Positions 44,207-52,954 of a DNA stretch of 64,000 bases are shown one piece after another. Source of the stretch: Achromobacter sp. Marseille-Q4962 (GTDB lineage: Bacteria; Pseudomonadota; Gammaproteobacteria; Burkholderiales; Burkholderiaceae_B); assembly GCF_943737005.1 (NCBI RefSeq), contig NZ_CALSFU010000020.1, forward strand, positions 26,553-90,552. The letters are read 5' to 3'. The notes beneath the pieces were generated by a model that saw only the letters and a list, made by a program, of their open reading frames with translations, was not told where the DNA came from and did not search any database. The translations under genes and the position numbers were made by a program. Position 1 is the stretch's first letter; each line of letters begins with the position of its first letter.

Positions 44207-45178
44207 TCACCCCGCCCGCATCTCCAGCGGCGTGCGCTGCAGGAAGCGCTCGAAGGCGGCCAGGAATGCCTGTTCGGCGGCGGTGAGCCGGCGCTGGCGG
44301 TGCCAGGCGAGGAACACGTCGATCTCGGCCACGGTATGGGTGGGCAACAGGCGCCGCACGTCGCCGGCCAGCAGGTCGTCGCGGATGAGATGCTCGGGCA
44401 GGCAGCTCAGGCCCAGGCCGGCGATGACCATGCGGCGGATTTCCTCCACGTAGGGCGAGGTGCCCACGATGCGGCCGGTGAATCCCTGCTGGTCGCGGAA
44501 GATGGTGAGGGGCGACAGCGTATCGCCGAGCTGATCGCTGGCGAAGCATACGAAGTTCTGGTCCAGCAGGTCTTCGACCCGCACATTGCGGCGCGAGAAC
44601 AGCGGATGATGGCGCCCGCAGACCAGCACGTAGCGGTGGCGCAGAAAGAGGCGCCGCTCCAGGCTGTCGATGGCCTTGCGGCACAGGCACAGGCCGAGCC
44701 CGGGCACGCGCTTGCTCAGCGCGTCGAGGATGGCGGCGCTCTGCATTACGTCGACGTAGAACTCGACCTTGGGATAGCGGCGGTGGAACTGCGAGAGAAA
44801 GTCGTCGTAGGCCGCGCTCTGGATCTTGCTCATCACCAGCAGGCGCAGCGTGCCTGCGACCTCGTCTTCCTCGCGCGCGGCGGCCTCGTCGATGCGCGCC
44901 ACCATGCCGTACATCTCGCGCGCCAGGCGGTAGATTTCCTCGCCCAGGCCGGTGAGGCGGAATTCGCCGCTGCGCCGGTGCAGCAGCACGCCGCCCACGG
45001 CGTCTTCCAGGCGCTTGAGCGCCTGGCTCACGGCCGGCTGGCTGAGGTGCAGCGCCTCGGCCGCGCGGCTCACGCCGCGTTCCTGGACCACGAACATGAA
45101 AGTGCGCAGCAGGTTCCAGTCCAGGCGCTCGGGAGCGAGCGGATGCGGCGGCTTCTTGGCGGCGGACGGGTTCGGCAT
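44207..45178 (-). CDS. LysR-family transcriptional regulator
   Basis: A 323-residue LysR protein from ATG 45178. The N-terminal extension (about 18 residues, MPNPSAAKKPPHPLAPERLD) precedes the HTH NLLRTFMFVVQERGVSRAAE and LHLSQPAVSQALKRLE. The effector domain contains VLVCGRHHPLFSRRNV and GLSCLPEHLIRDDLL. It lies downstream of the deacetylase and transporter genes on the same strand and probably regulates them. Confidence 0.92.
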   Translation of the reverse strand: MPNPSAAKKPPHPLAPERLDWNLLRTFMFVVQERGVSRAAEALHLSQPAVSQALKRLEDAVGGVLLHRRSGEFRLTGLGEEIYRLAREMYGMVARIDEAAAREEDEVAGTLRLLVMSKIQSAAYDDFLSQFHRRYPKVEFYVDVMQSAAILDALSKRVPGLGLCLCRKAIDSLERRLFLRHRYVLVCGRHHPLFSRRNVRVEDLLDQNFVCFASDQLGDTLSPLTIFRDQQGFTGRIVGTSPYVEEIRRMVIAGLGLSCLPEHLIRDDLLAGDVRRLLPTHTVAEIDVFLAWHRQRRLTAAEQAFLAAFERFLQRTPLEMRAG

Positions 45179-45255
45179 GGCGTGGAAAACGGAAACGGCG
45201 GCCGCAGCCGCCGGGAGGGAAAAACGGCCCGAACCGCGGGCGCCGCGGGCCGGGA

Positions 45256-46281
45256 TCAGGCCGTGGCGCGGGCCAGCCCCGAGAAAAAGCGCTCGGCGTT
45301 GTCTTCGAGGCCTTCGATATAGTAGCCGCCTTCCTGCACGATGAGGGTCGGCAGGCCGAGGCCGCCGACCGCGCGGCCCAGGCGCTCGAAGCCCTGGGAG
45401 CTGACCGCCACCATGGCCTGGGGGTCTTTTTCGAACACGTCGAAGCCCAGCGACAGCACGAGGGCGTCGGGCTGGAACAGCGCGATGGCGCGACGCGCCT
45501 GGTCCAGGCGCTCGAAGAACACCGATTCCGGCGATCCGTGCGGCATGGGCAGGTTGACGTTGAAGCCGTAGCCCTCGCCCGCGCCGCGCTCGTCCTCGAA
45601 GCCCGCGACCACCGGGTAGAAATTCTCCGGGTCGCCGTGGATGGAAACGTAGAGCACGTCGCTGCGCTCGTAGAAGATCTCCTGGATGCCCTGGCCGTGG
45701 TGCATGTCGGTGTCCAGGATGGCGACGCGCGGGTACTTGCGCGTCAGCATCTGCGCCGCGATGGCGGCGTTGTTGAGGTAGCAGAAGCCGCCGGCCGCGT
45801 CGCGCCGCGCGTGATGGCCGGGCGGGCGGCACAGGGCGTAGGCCTGGCGCTCGCCGTCGAGCAGGGCTTGCGCGCCGCCGATGGCGCACTGGGCCGCCCA
45901 GTAGGCCGAGCGCCAGGTGTGCGGGCCCACCGGGCAGCTGCCGTCGGCCAGGTAGCGCGCGGCCTGCGCCAGCACGCCGCGCAGCGCATTGGGCTCGCGC
46001 ACGAAGATGTTGGAGACGACTTCGTCGCCCCAGTCGTCGGGCAGCTGCTTCCAGCGCCCGTGCGCTTCCTGCAGAAAGCGCAGATAGTCCAGCGCGTGCA
46101 CCGCGCTGATAGGCGCGGCGCCGGCATCGGCCGGTTCGACCAGCTCGAAGCCCAGCTTGCGCACGCCCTCGGCCAGCGCGTCCAGCCGGGACGGCACTTC
46201 CTGGGGCTTGCGCATCATGCCGCGCGAAAAATAGGTCTGGGGATGATGCAGCTTCTGGTCGGGATGAAAAAAGGTCTTCAT
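45256..46281 (-). CDS. Histone deacetylase family protein (acetylpolyamine amidohydrolase-like)
   Basis: A 341-residue zinc deacetylase, ATG 46281 behind AAGGAG. The catalytic His pair is in RPPGHHARRDAAGGFCYLNN, and the zinc ligands in DTDMHHGQG and LGFDVFEKDP. The N-terminal region with YFSRGMMRKPQEVPSRLDAL is typical of bacterial acetylpolyamine amidohydrolases, which cleave acetyl groups from polyamines or similar amides. It sits between an MHS-family importer and a LysR gene, suggesting uptake and deacetylation of one compound. Confidence 0.92.
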   Translation of the reverse strand: MKTFFHPDQKLHHPQTYFSRGMMRKPQEVPSRLDALAEGVRKLGFELVEPADAGAAPISAVHALDYLRFLQEAHGRWKQLPDDWGDEVVSNIFVREPNALRGVLAQAARYLADGSCPVGPHTWRSAYWAAQCAIGGAQALLDGERQAYALCRPPGHHARRDAAGGFCYLNNAAIAAQMLTRKYPRVAILDTDMHHGQGIQEIFYERSDVLYVSIHGDPENFYPVVAGFEDERGAGEGYGFNVNLPMPHGSPESVFFERLDQARRAIALFQPDALVLSLGFDVFEKDPQAMVAVSSQGFERLGRAVGGLGLPTLIVQEGGYYIEGLEDNAERFFSGLARATA

Positions 46282-46300
46282 GGCTCGCGCTCCTTGACGC

Positions 46301-47617
46301 TCAGGCCGCGCCGCCGTGGCGGCGGCCGGCAAGAAAAGTCACCGACAGCAAGGACAGCAGCGAAATGGCGCTGAACAGCGCCGCCAGCGGCCACCACTGA
46401 CCCTGGAACTTCTGCGCCAGGATGGTGCCCACGATGGGCGTCAGGCCGCCGAAGATCGCGCCGGACAGCTGGTAGGCCATCGAGATGCCGGTGTAACGGA
46501 TACGGGTGGGAAAGCTGTCGCTCACGTAGCCGGCGATCACCGCATAGTAGGCCCCCATGAACAGCACGGCCACCCCGACGCCCAGCGTGAGCGACAGCAG
46601 CGTGCCCTGGTCCACCAGGTTGAACATGACATAGGGCGTGAAGATCGACAGGAACGAGGTCGCCAGCAGGAAGCGGCGGTTGCCGATGCGCGTGGCGATG
46701 TGCGCCGACAGCGGCGTGATCACGAATTGCATTACCGAGACGACGAGCAAACAGTCGAGGATCACGCCGCGCGACAGGCCCACGTACTGCGTGGTGTACG
46801 CCAGCATGAAGGTATTGGTGAAGTAAAAGCCGGCGATGCCCAGCACGTTGGCGCCCACGGCCAGCGCCAGCAGGCCCGGCGCGCCGCGCAGCACTTGCAG
46901 CAGCGGCGTCTTGTCCTCGGCCTGGCGGGCCGCGGCGCGCCGGGCCTGCTCGGCCTGCTCGGCCAGGAAGTCGGGCGACTCCTTGATGCTCAGGCGGATC
47001 GCAAAGCCCACCACCAGCAGCGCGGCGCTGAACAGGAACGGCACGCGCCAGCCCCAGCTCATGAAGGCCGCGTCGTCCAGCGTGGTGACCAGCTTGAACA
47101 TCAGCATGGACAGGATCAGGCCCGCGGGGCTGCCCAACTGCGCGAACGAGGCGAAGAAGGTGCGCTTGTTCCGGTCGGGGGAATGCTCGCCGGCCATGAG
47201 CACGGCGCCGCCCCATTCGCCGCCCACGGCGATGCCCTGCACGAAGCGCAGCGCCACCAGCAGGATCGGCGCCCACACGCCGATGGCGGCATAGGTGGGA
47301 AGCAGGCCGATCAGCACCGTCACCGACCCCATCATGAGCAGCGTGATGACCAGCGACTTCTTGCGGCCGATGCGGTCGCCGATGTGCCCGAACACCGCGC
47401 CTCCCAGCGGGCGCGCGAGAAAGCCCACGGCGAACGTGCCGAACGCGGCCAGCGTGCCGTAAAAGCCGTTGACCGACGGAAAGAACAGCTTGCCGAAAAC
47501 CAGCGCGGCGGCGGTGGCGTAGATATAGAAGTCGTACCACTCGATCATGGTGCCGACGAATGCGGCGATGGCTGCGCGCACCGGCTGGTGCGTTGCCGTT
47601 TGGTGATTCCCCTTCAT
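46301..47617 (-). CDS. MFS transporter, metabolite:H+ symporter (MHS) family
   Basis: A 438-residue, 12-segment transporter from ATG 47617. Family motifs are GTMIEWYDFYIYATAAALVF near the start, FLARPLGGAVFGHIGDRIGR (loop 2-3), RFVQGIAVGGEWGGAVLM and the tail region with TRIRYTGISMAYQLSGAIFG. MHS carriers (ProP, ShiA, KgtP) move small organic acids or osmolytes with protons. It is 19 bases upstream of the deacetylase gene, in one operon. An 8-bp dyad 74 bases upstream of its start may be the LysR site. Confidence 0.93.
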   Translation of the reverse strand: MKGNHQTATHQPVRAAIAAFVGTMIEWYDFYIYATAAALVFGKLFFPSVNGFYGTLAAFGTFAVGFLARPLGGAVFGHIGDRIGRKKSLVITLLMMGSVTVLIGLLPTYAAIGVWAPILLVALRFVQGIAVGGEWGGAVLMAGEHSPDRNKRTFFASFAQLGSPAGLILSMLMFKLVTTLDDAAFMSWGWRVPFLFSAALLVVGFAIRLSIKESPDFLAEQAEQARRAAARQAEDKTPLLQVLRGAPGLLALAVGANVLGIAGFYFTNTFMLAYTTQYVGLSRGVILDCLLVVSVMQFVITPLSAHIATRIGNRRFLLATSFLSIFTPYVMFNLVDQGTLLSLTLGVGVAVLFMGAYYAVIAGYVSDSFPTRIRYTGISMAYQLSGAIFGGLTPIVGTILAQKFQGQWWPLAALFSAISLLSLLSVTFLAGRRHGGAA

Positions 47618-47690
47618 CTTTGCTCTCGGATTGCGGTGCGGCCGGCAGGATTGCCGCAAAGCCGCCGCTGTTATACGTCCGGCCCACCTC

Positions 47691-47714
47691 ATAAGAAAAA
47701 TTCTGATTTCTTAT
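47691..47714. promoter_or_regulatory. Dyad upstream of the transporter operon
   Basis: ATAAGAAA and TTTCTTAT, exact reverse complements, are separated by 8 bases in an AT-rich patch. The size and symmetry fit a LysR-type operator for the regulator at 44207-45178. Confidence 0.5.
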
Positions 47715-47800
47715 TCAGCACATTCACTGAACTTATAGAGCATACGGGCGCGGCCTTGCGCGAGGCTTGCCCGGCCCGCCCCCGCAGCGGGCAATTGCAC

Positions 47801-47872
47801 AAAAAAACAAGGACTTGCAGGCGCTTCTGCGGCCCGGCACAGCGGCCCGCACGGGCCGGGCCGCAGAAGCGC
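47801..47872 (-). terminator. Large hairpin downstream of the EAL gene
   Basis: An 18-bp perfect inverted repeat (47821-47838 with 47855-47872; arm GCGCTTCTGCGGCCCGGC) with a 16-base GC-rich loop. On the minus strand it is followed, 13 bases later, by seven T residues (47801-47807). It lies 80 bases after the EAL stop codon. Confidence 0.7.
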
Positions 47873-47952
47873 GGAACGCCGCGCCGCCGGCCCGCCATAG
47901 GTGAAATCCCTGAAGCGCAAAGCGCTGCGGCCGGCCGCCCCGACGCCGTGGG

Positions 47953-49536
47953 CTAATAGCGCGAGATGACTTCCGGCCCGCTGCCGTGCCGGGCCCTGCA
48001 GTCTTCGTAGAAGGCGATGAATTCGCGGGCCGGCAGCGCGGGCGCGTAGTACCAGCCCTGGCCGTACTGCACGCCGAGCGCGATGAGATAGTCGGCCTGT
48101 TCGGGCCGCTCGATGCCCTCGGCCACCAGGATCAGGCCCAGCGACTTGCCCATCTCGATGATGTGCGGCGTGATGGAGCTGGTGGCCGAATCCGTGCCCA
48201 CCGTGTCGATGAAAGACTTGTCGATCTTGAGGGTGTCAACATGGAGGGACTCCAGATACTGCAGGCTGGAATAGCCGGTGCCGAAGTCGTCGATGGCGAT
48301 GGAATGCCCGAGCCGCCGCGCCTCATTGATGGTGACGTTGGCCACCTCGGGGTCCAGGAAGCCGCGTTCGGTCGCTTCCAGCCAGATCTGCTCGGTGCGC
48401 ACGCCGGCCGGCCCGATCGCCCGCTGGATGACCCGCAGCACGCGGCCGGACTGCAGATCGTCCGCCACGAGGTTGATGGCCACGTGCAGCGAGCGGTCGG
48501 CCCGCAGCGCCGCGCCCAGGTCGGCCACCACGCCTGCCACCACTTGGTCGGTGATGTCGCCGATCAGACCATTTTCCTCGGCCACCGGGATGAACACATC
48601 GGGGCGCACCAGCGTGCCGTCCGGCCGCCGCCAGCGCACCAGCGCCTCGGCGCCGACGCAGATGCCGGTGGCAAGCTCTATGAGCGGCTGGTAGTGCACC
48701 ACGAATTCCCGCTTGCGCACCGCGGTCGCCAGCTCGCCTTTCAGCGACAGCCTGCGCCGCGACAGCCACACGATGAGCCCGATCATGCTCGTCATCGCCA
48801 GCAGCGCCCCCGGCAGCAGCACCATCTGCTCGCGCCTGACGCTGGCGGAAAACTCCTGCCGCGGCGACAGCACGATGGCCACCCAGTCGCCGGACGTCGC
48901 CACGGCCGCCACGTGCCTGCCATCGATGCCGGACTTGCCCAGGCGGAAGATCCGGTCGACAGCGGCCGGGTCGGGGTGGTTCAACGTCGCCAGCACCGCG
49001 CCATTGCGCGCCACCAGCGCCAGCTGCACCGTGCTGCGCACGGTGACGTCGACCAGCCAGACCGGGTCCACCAGCACACAGTAGTTAGCGTTCTGCAGGC
49101 CGAGCATCGACACGGTGGGTGCGCCGTAGGCGCGCTTGTTCGGCACCACCCGCACGCCCCGGTCGGTCACGTAGCCCACCTTCCATTCGGCGGTCGATCC
49201 GCCTGCCGCGCCCCAGCTCGTGCATTGCAGCGCCCCGTCCGCGAAATACCCCATTTCCGTAACCGGGCGGGTCTGCACGGAAATGCGCCGCATGCCGTCT
49301 ATGTGCTCCGCCGAACAGGGCCGGCTCGGCAGCGCGCTGGCGGCCGCCAGGGCTTCTTCGACTTGCCGGAAGGTGGATTCGGTGCGGGCGATGGCGCGCG
49401 TGGCCACCAGGGAGAGACGCTCCTGCTCTTTCACGACCGCGGTGTCCCAGGCGATGTAGAGCGAGATCACCACCGGCAGCACGATGGCAAGTCCACACAA
49501 CAAACCGGCGACACAGACGACCTTGTTCCGCGACAC
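47953..49536 (-). CDS. CSS-motif EAL-domain cyclic di-GMP phosphodiesterase
   Basis: A 527-residue inner-membrane protein. A first membrane segment (residues about 6-30) is followed by a periplasmic CSS-type domain of about 200 residues containing PCSAEHIDGMRRIS and NANYCVLVDPVWL, then a second segment (MVLLPGALLAMTSMIGLIVWL). The cytoplasmic EAL domain has AEALVRW (about 294-300), the metal/catalytic blocks EATERGFLDPEVANV, AIDDFGTGYSSL (about 415), KIDKSF and AEGIERPEQ. All key residues of an active c-di-GMP hydrolase appear present. Redox or disulfide state of the CSS domain controls related enzymes. Confidence 0.93.
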   Translation of the reverse strand: MSRNKVVCVAGLLCGLAIVLPVVISLYIAWDTAVVKEQERLSLVATRAIARTESTFRQVEEALAAASALPSRPCSAEHIDGMRRISVQTRPVTEMGYFADGALQCTSWGAAGGSTAEWKVGYVTDRGVRVVPNKRAYGAPTVSMLGLQNANYCVLVDPVWLVDVTVRSTVQLALVARNGAVLATLNHPDPAAVDRIFRLGKSGIDGRHVAAVATSGDWVAIVLSPRQEFSASVRREQMVLLPGALLAMTSMIGLIVWLSRRRLSLKGELATAVRKREFVVHYQPLIELATGICVGAEALVRWRRPDGTLVRPDVFIPVAEENGLIGDITDQVVAGVVADLGAALRADRSLHVAINLVADDLQSGRVLRVIQRAIGPAGVRTEQIWLEATERGFLDPEVANVTINEARRLGHSIAIDDFGTGYSSLQYLESLHVDTLKIDKSFIDTVGTDSATSSITPHIIEMGKSLGLILVAEGIERPEQADYLIALGVQYGQGWYYAPALPAREFIAFYEDCRARHGSGPEVISRY

Positions 49537-50031
49537 ACCAATTCCATCCCGGGCACGAGCTAGCGATCATACGACATCAGGGGGACGGATAAATGACCGA
49601 CGCGGACGCCGCACGCGCCAGCGGAGAGGCTCCATCTGGATAAGAAATAATATGAATCATAAGTATCAATTTGGCACTTATTTTTGAAGCTAAATGACGC
49701 ATTTAGCAATGATTATCACCTTCACCCACCCTGTGCATGGCCGCGATCTTGGCCTGCATCCCGATGCCGCGTACCGGGTGAACATCGAGGCCGACGGCGG
49801 GCACGCCAGCGGCGCGGCCGCGCTTGGGGTTCGGTCGTGGCGCTGGTCGCCTATGGCAACGACCGGGTGCCGGCCTCGTATACCCTTCTGCCGCCACCGC
49901 CGGCGCGGCCCGCAGCGGCCAGTGCGACGACGGCAACCGCCAGAATGCGGGCACCGGGGACGTGCGCCAGCGGTTCCGATCCGGGCCTGGAGCGACTTGG
50001 CGTCGCCCCATCATCTGGTTTTTCAGATTAT
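49537..50031. other. Intergenic region upstream of the EAL gene
   Basis: No confident gene. The left 180 bases are AT-rich and hold the EAL promoter region, an exact dyad (49689-49707) and a Fur-like AATGATTATCA (49708-49718). The right part contains short protein-like but frame-interrupted sequence on the plus strand (from ATG 49711), possibly a remnant. Confidence 0.6.
49689..49707. promoter_or_regulatory. Dyad near a Fur-like sequence
   Basis: GCTAAATG-ACG-CATTTAGC is a perfect 8-bp inverted repeat, directly followed by AATGATTATCA, which resembles half of a Fur box. It lies about 155 bases upstream of the EAL start. Confidence 0.45.
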
Positions 50032-50844
50032 TTATTTCTTCGAGGCGTCCTGCTCCACCACCATGTCGAGCACATAGGCGTGCGACGGCGCGTCGGCGGG
50101 AGGGTTCTTCCATTCGTAGCGCTTGACGCGCAGCACGGTGCGCACGCCGTCGCGGTGCGTATAGCCGTCGATGGACTGATAAAGCGGATGCCAGTCTTCC
50201 TGCGGCGGCAGCGCCAGGCCGGCCTCGCTGTAGCGGCGCTCGCGCACGCTCAGGCAGCGGTGCTCCGGCATCAGCGGATGGCTGCAGACCACACGCTGCG
50301 GCGCCACTTCCAGGAACACGGTCTCGCCTGCGCTGCCGTAGCGCGTCTCGGGCGTGGGCTCGCCGGCAAACGCCAGCACCGCGCCGTCCTGCGCCTGAAG
50401 CGTGAGACGCGGCGCGGCGGCGTCGCCGTCCAGCACGGCGCGCAGCTCGCCCTTCAGGCGGCGACCGATCTCGGCATCGAGCCGCATCAGCGCCGGTTCG
50501 CACGCCTTCATCGTCGAAGCCAGCGATGCCACCCGCAGCATGCCGTCTTCGTAGCGGTATCCGCCGAACTGCGTATTGCAGCCGCCGCGGACGCTCAGGC
50601 CCTGGTCCGTGAACGCCAGGCGCAGCGCGTGCCGCACGCCCGGCTCCAGCGCGGCGATCGGCGCGCCCGACGCGTCGGTGGCGGCGGCCAGACGCCAGTC
50701 ATAGGCGGTCAGGGACAGCGGGCCGACGGCCGGCGTCGACGCGGAAGCGGGCTTGGCGGACGAGGCATCGCCGGCCGGGGAAACCGGGGCGCACGCCTGG
50801 AGCAGCGTGCCGCCCAGCGCGGCGAGAAAGAGGATTTTTTTCAT
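50032..50844 (-). CDS. META-domain / DUF4377 lipoprotein
   Basis: A 270-residue lipoprotein: MKKILFLAALGGTLLQAC puts the lipidated Cys at residue 18. Residues about 45-150 are a META (HslJ-like) domain (YDWRLAAATDASGAPIAALE, RGGCNTQFGGYRYEDG, STMKACEPALMRLD), and the C-terminal ~100 residues (VFLEVAPQRVVCSHPLMPEH, YTHRDGVRTVLRVKRYEW) fit DUF4377. Envelope location is certain; function in this group is unknown, HslJ being linked to novobiocin resistance in E. coli. Confidence 0.9.
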   Translation of the reverse strand: MKKILFLAALGGTLLQACAPVSPAGDASSAKPASASTPAVGPLSLTAYDWRLAAATDASGAPIAALEPGVRHALRLAFTDQGLSVRGGCNTQFGGYRYEDGMLRVASLASTMKACEPALMRLDAEIGRRLKGELRAVLDGDAAAPRLTLQAQDGAVLAFAGEPTPETRYGSAGETVFLEVAPQRVVCSHPLMPEHRCLSVRERRYSEAGLALPPQEDWHPLYQSIDGYTHRDGVRTVLRVKRYEWKNPPADAPSHAYVLDMVVEQDASKK

Positions 50845-51148
50845 GGATGCGAGCCGGAGGGAAAACCAAGCCGCATTCTACGTGCGCGCTACGCGCCGGC
50901 CGACCCGGCGGCGCGGGATTGCGTATCAAAATCTTGCCCGGCCTCGCGGCGCTTTCCGATCAATCCGGCCGTGGACCGGGAATTGCCGACGCCTGTGTTT
51001 TTCAAACGGGAACAAGTCCTTCGTGCAGGAACGCTGGTCAGACACCACCCTGTGGGTGTCCGCTAACCCGGCCGTGCCGTGGGCGGCGGCGATTGGCGCA
51101 GGCGCCTGCTTTTTCCTGAGGTTGGCGCTGCGCCTGGGGCCGCCCGCT
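50845..51148. other. Intergenic region, nothing recognised
   Basis: I see no gene or strong structural element in these 304 bases; the promoter of the META lipoprotein gene should lie at the left end. Confidence 0.5.
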
Positions 51149-52372
51149 TCAGCGCGCCGGCTGCCGGCGCCACGCGCCCAGCCCCAGCGCGACGACGGCC
51201 AGGGTCAGGGGCACGAAAGACACCCGCAGCACCGTGTCCCAATCGTAGGCCGCCAGCAGGCCGCCGGAGGCGAACGACCCCACCGCCATGGTGCCGAAGA
51301 CGATGAAATCGTTGAGCGACTGCACCCGCGTCTTCTCCTCGGGCCGGTGGCATTCCAGCACCAGCGCCGACGCGCCGACGAAGCCGAAGTTCCAGCCCAG
51401 GCCGAGCAGGATCAGCGTAAGCCAGAAGTGGGCCACGTCGATGCCGGCCAGCCCCACCGCGGCCGACAGGCCGGTCAGCAGCAGGCCGGCCGCCACCACG
51501 CGGCCCGCGCCGTAGCGGGTGATGAGCCGGCCGGTGAAGAAGCTGGGTGCGTACATGGCGATCACGTGCCACTGCAGGCCCAGGTTGGCGTTTTCCTGCG
51601 AGTGGCCGCACAGGCGCATGGCCAGCGGGGCGGCGGTCATGAGGAAGTTCATCAGCATGTACGAGACGGCGCCGCAGGTCACCGCCGTGACGAAGCGCGG
51701 CTGGCGAGCAATAACGGCCAGCGGCCGGCCGCGCGCGACTTCGGCCGCGCTCGGCAGCGGCAGCAGCACGCCCCACAGCACCGCCGCCGAGACGGCTGCG
51801 ACCAGCGCCTGCAGCAGGAAGGTGGCGGCGAACAGATGCGGCGGCCAGAGGTGCATGGTGTAGGTCACAAGCTGCGGCCCGACCACGCCCGCGGCCACGC
51901 CGCCGCCCATGACGAAAGACAGCGCCCGCGCCCGCAGCGGCGCCGACACCCCGTCTGCCGCGGCGAACCGGAACGACAGCACCACCGCCGCATAGGCGCC
52001 GCCGAAGAACGTGGCCAGACAGAAGAGCCAGAACGAGGACGACACGACCGCGGCCGCGGCCAGCAGGCCGACCAGCACGCCGCAGCCCGTGCCGGCCAGA
52101 AAGGCGGCGCGCCGGCCATGGCGGCGGGCGATGGCGCCGGCGGGCAGGATGCACGCGGCCATGCCGACCACGAAGACGGAGATCGGCAGGGTCGCCAGCG
52201 CCTTGTCCGGCGCCAGCATGTCGCCGACGATGGCCCCGGTCGCGTAGACCACGACGGAGTTGGCCCCGGCCAGCGCCTGGGCCACGGTCAGCCGCGCGAT
52301 ATTGCCGCGCTGCGCGCGCCGGGAAAGTTCAGGGGCGGATGCGCCCGGAGTTGCGGATGCGACGTCAGACAA
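51149..52372 (-). CDS. MFS transporter
   Basis: A 407-residue, 12-segment carrier. Its start appears to be TTG at 52372, with GAGG six bases upstream; the first in-frame ATG would cut into the first membrane segment. Motif-A-like AGAIARRHGRRAAFLAGTG lies in the 2-3 loop. The C-terminal half includes NFGFVGASALVLECHRPEEK. Substrate unknown; the sequence resembles drug or metabolite efflux carriers. Confidence 0.88.
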   Translation of the reverse strand: MSDVASATPGASAPELSRRAQRGNIARLTVAQALAGANSVVVYATGAIVGDMLAPDKALATLPISVFVVGMAACILPAGAIARRHGRRAAFLAGTGCGVLVGLLAAAAVVSSSFWLFCLATFFGGAYAAVVLSFRFAAADGVSAPLRARALSFVMGGGVAAGVVGPQLVTYTMHLWPPHLFAATFLLQALVAAVSAAVLWGVLLPLPSAAEVARGRPLAVIARQPRFVTAVTCGAVSYMLMNFLMTAAPLAMRLCGHSQENANLGLQWHVIAMYAPSFFTGRLITRYGAGRVVAAGLLLTGLSAAVGLAGIDVAHFWLTLILLGLGWNFGFVGASALVLECHRPEEKTRVQSLNDFIVFGTMAVGSFASGGLLAAYDWDTVLRVSFVPLTLAVVALGLGAWRRQPAR

Positions 52373-52622
52373 GAGAAACCTCGGCCGGCAAAAGGGATAG
52401 CGCTCGGGATGGGACTGCGCTCATGGTGAGCGCTATGCGGAACTTTACCGCTCCCGACTCCATGCCGGTCATCGAGCCCGGCACGGCGCGCGCTCCCCTC
52501 ACCAGGAATCCCGCGGGCAGCAGCACCGGATCTTTGGCCACGCCCAGCAGCGCCATGCATCTCAGGGGTGCCAGCTTCGCCCGCCCGCCGTTGCACGCTC
52601 CGATCTTCAGTGTCAACAAGCT

Positions 52623-52657
52623 CTAGTGCATAGGCCGCAGTCATGCCTATGCACTAG
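52623..52657. promoter_or_regulatory. Exact 13-bp inverted repeat
   Basis: CTAGTGCATAGGC and GCCTATGCACTAG are separated by 9 bases, 298 bases upstream of the autotransporter ATG. There is no T-run; an operator for an autotransporter regulator is a plausible role. Confidence 0.6.
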
Positions 52658-52830
52658 GCGCGCGCGGCAGCGCGCGCCGCCCGCGCCCTCCTCCATCGGT
52701 CTGGCGGGTTTTCCTCATGCCCCCTCGCGGCGAGGCCGCGAGGCCGGCCTGCCGGGCCGCACGCCGGCCGGACCGGCTCATCCGGATTTCCGCCTTTGCG
52801 CCCTCGTCCATGCATTCGAGGGCCGTCCGT

Positions 52831-52947
52831 CCTAGGCCTGAACGGTAATTGGTTGCGCTCGGATATCGACGAATTATGCAGCCATCCTCCGCTGCGTAAG
52901 CCGTGCCTACGTCCAGCGGATGCCTCGCAACCGCTCGACATCCTAGG
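52831..52947 (+). ncRNA. Putative structured 5' leader of the autotransporter
   Basis: Three stems nest inside each other: CCTAGG 52831-52836 with 52942-52947; GGTTGCG 52851-52857 with CGCAACC 52926-52932; TCCGCTG 52888-52894 with CAGCGGA 52914-52920, extended by CGTA/TACG across a two-base bulge. The outer stem covers AGG, the only Shine-Dalgarno-like bases, 8 bases before the ATG at 52955. A translational switch is suggested. I do not recognise a known riboswitch class. Confidence 0.5.
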
Positions 52948-52954
52948 CCGCACC

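Larger units (their letters stand above)
47618..47952. other. Intergenic region between MHS transporter and EAL gene
   Basis: No gene is supported. It contains the transporter promoter region with a dyad (47691-47714) and a large inverted repeat (47821-47872) that probably ends the EAL transcript. Confidence 0.7.
52373..52954. other. Long leader region of the autotransporter
   Basis: No gene is supported; an 84-codon TTG-initiated frame (52365-52619, minus) lacks features. The region contains an exact 13-bp inverted repeat (52623-52657) and the nested-stem element (52831-52947) just before the autotransporter start. Confidence 0.65.

Noticed and set aside
52365..52619. An 84-residue TTG-initiated protein upstream of the MFS gene
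   Set aside because: It overlaps the carrier's start, begins with TTG without a good ribosome site, and shows no domain.
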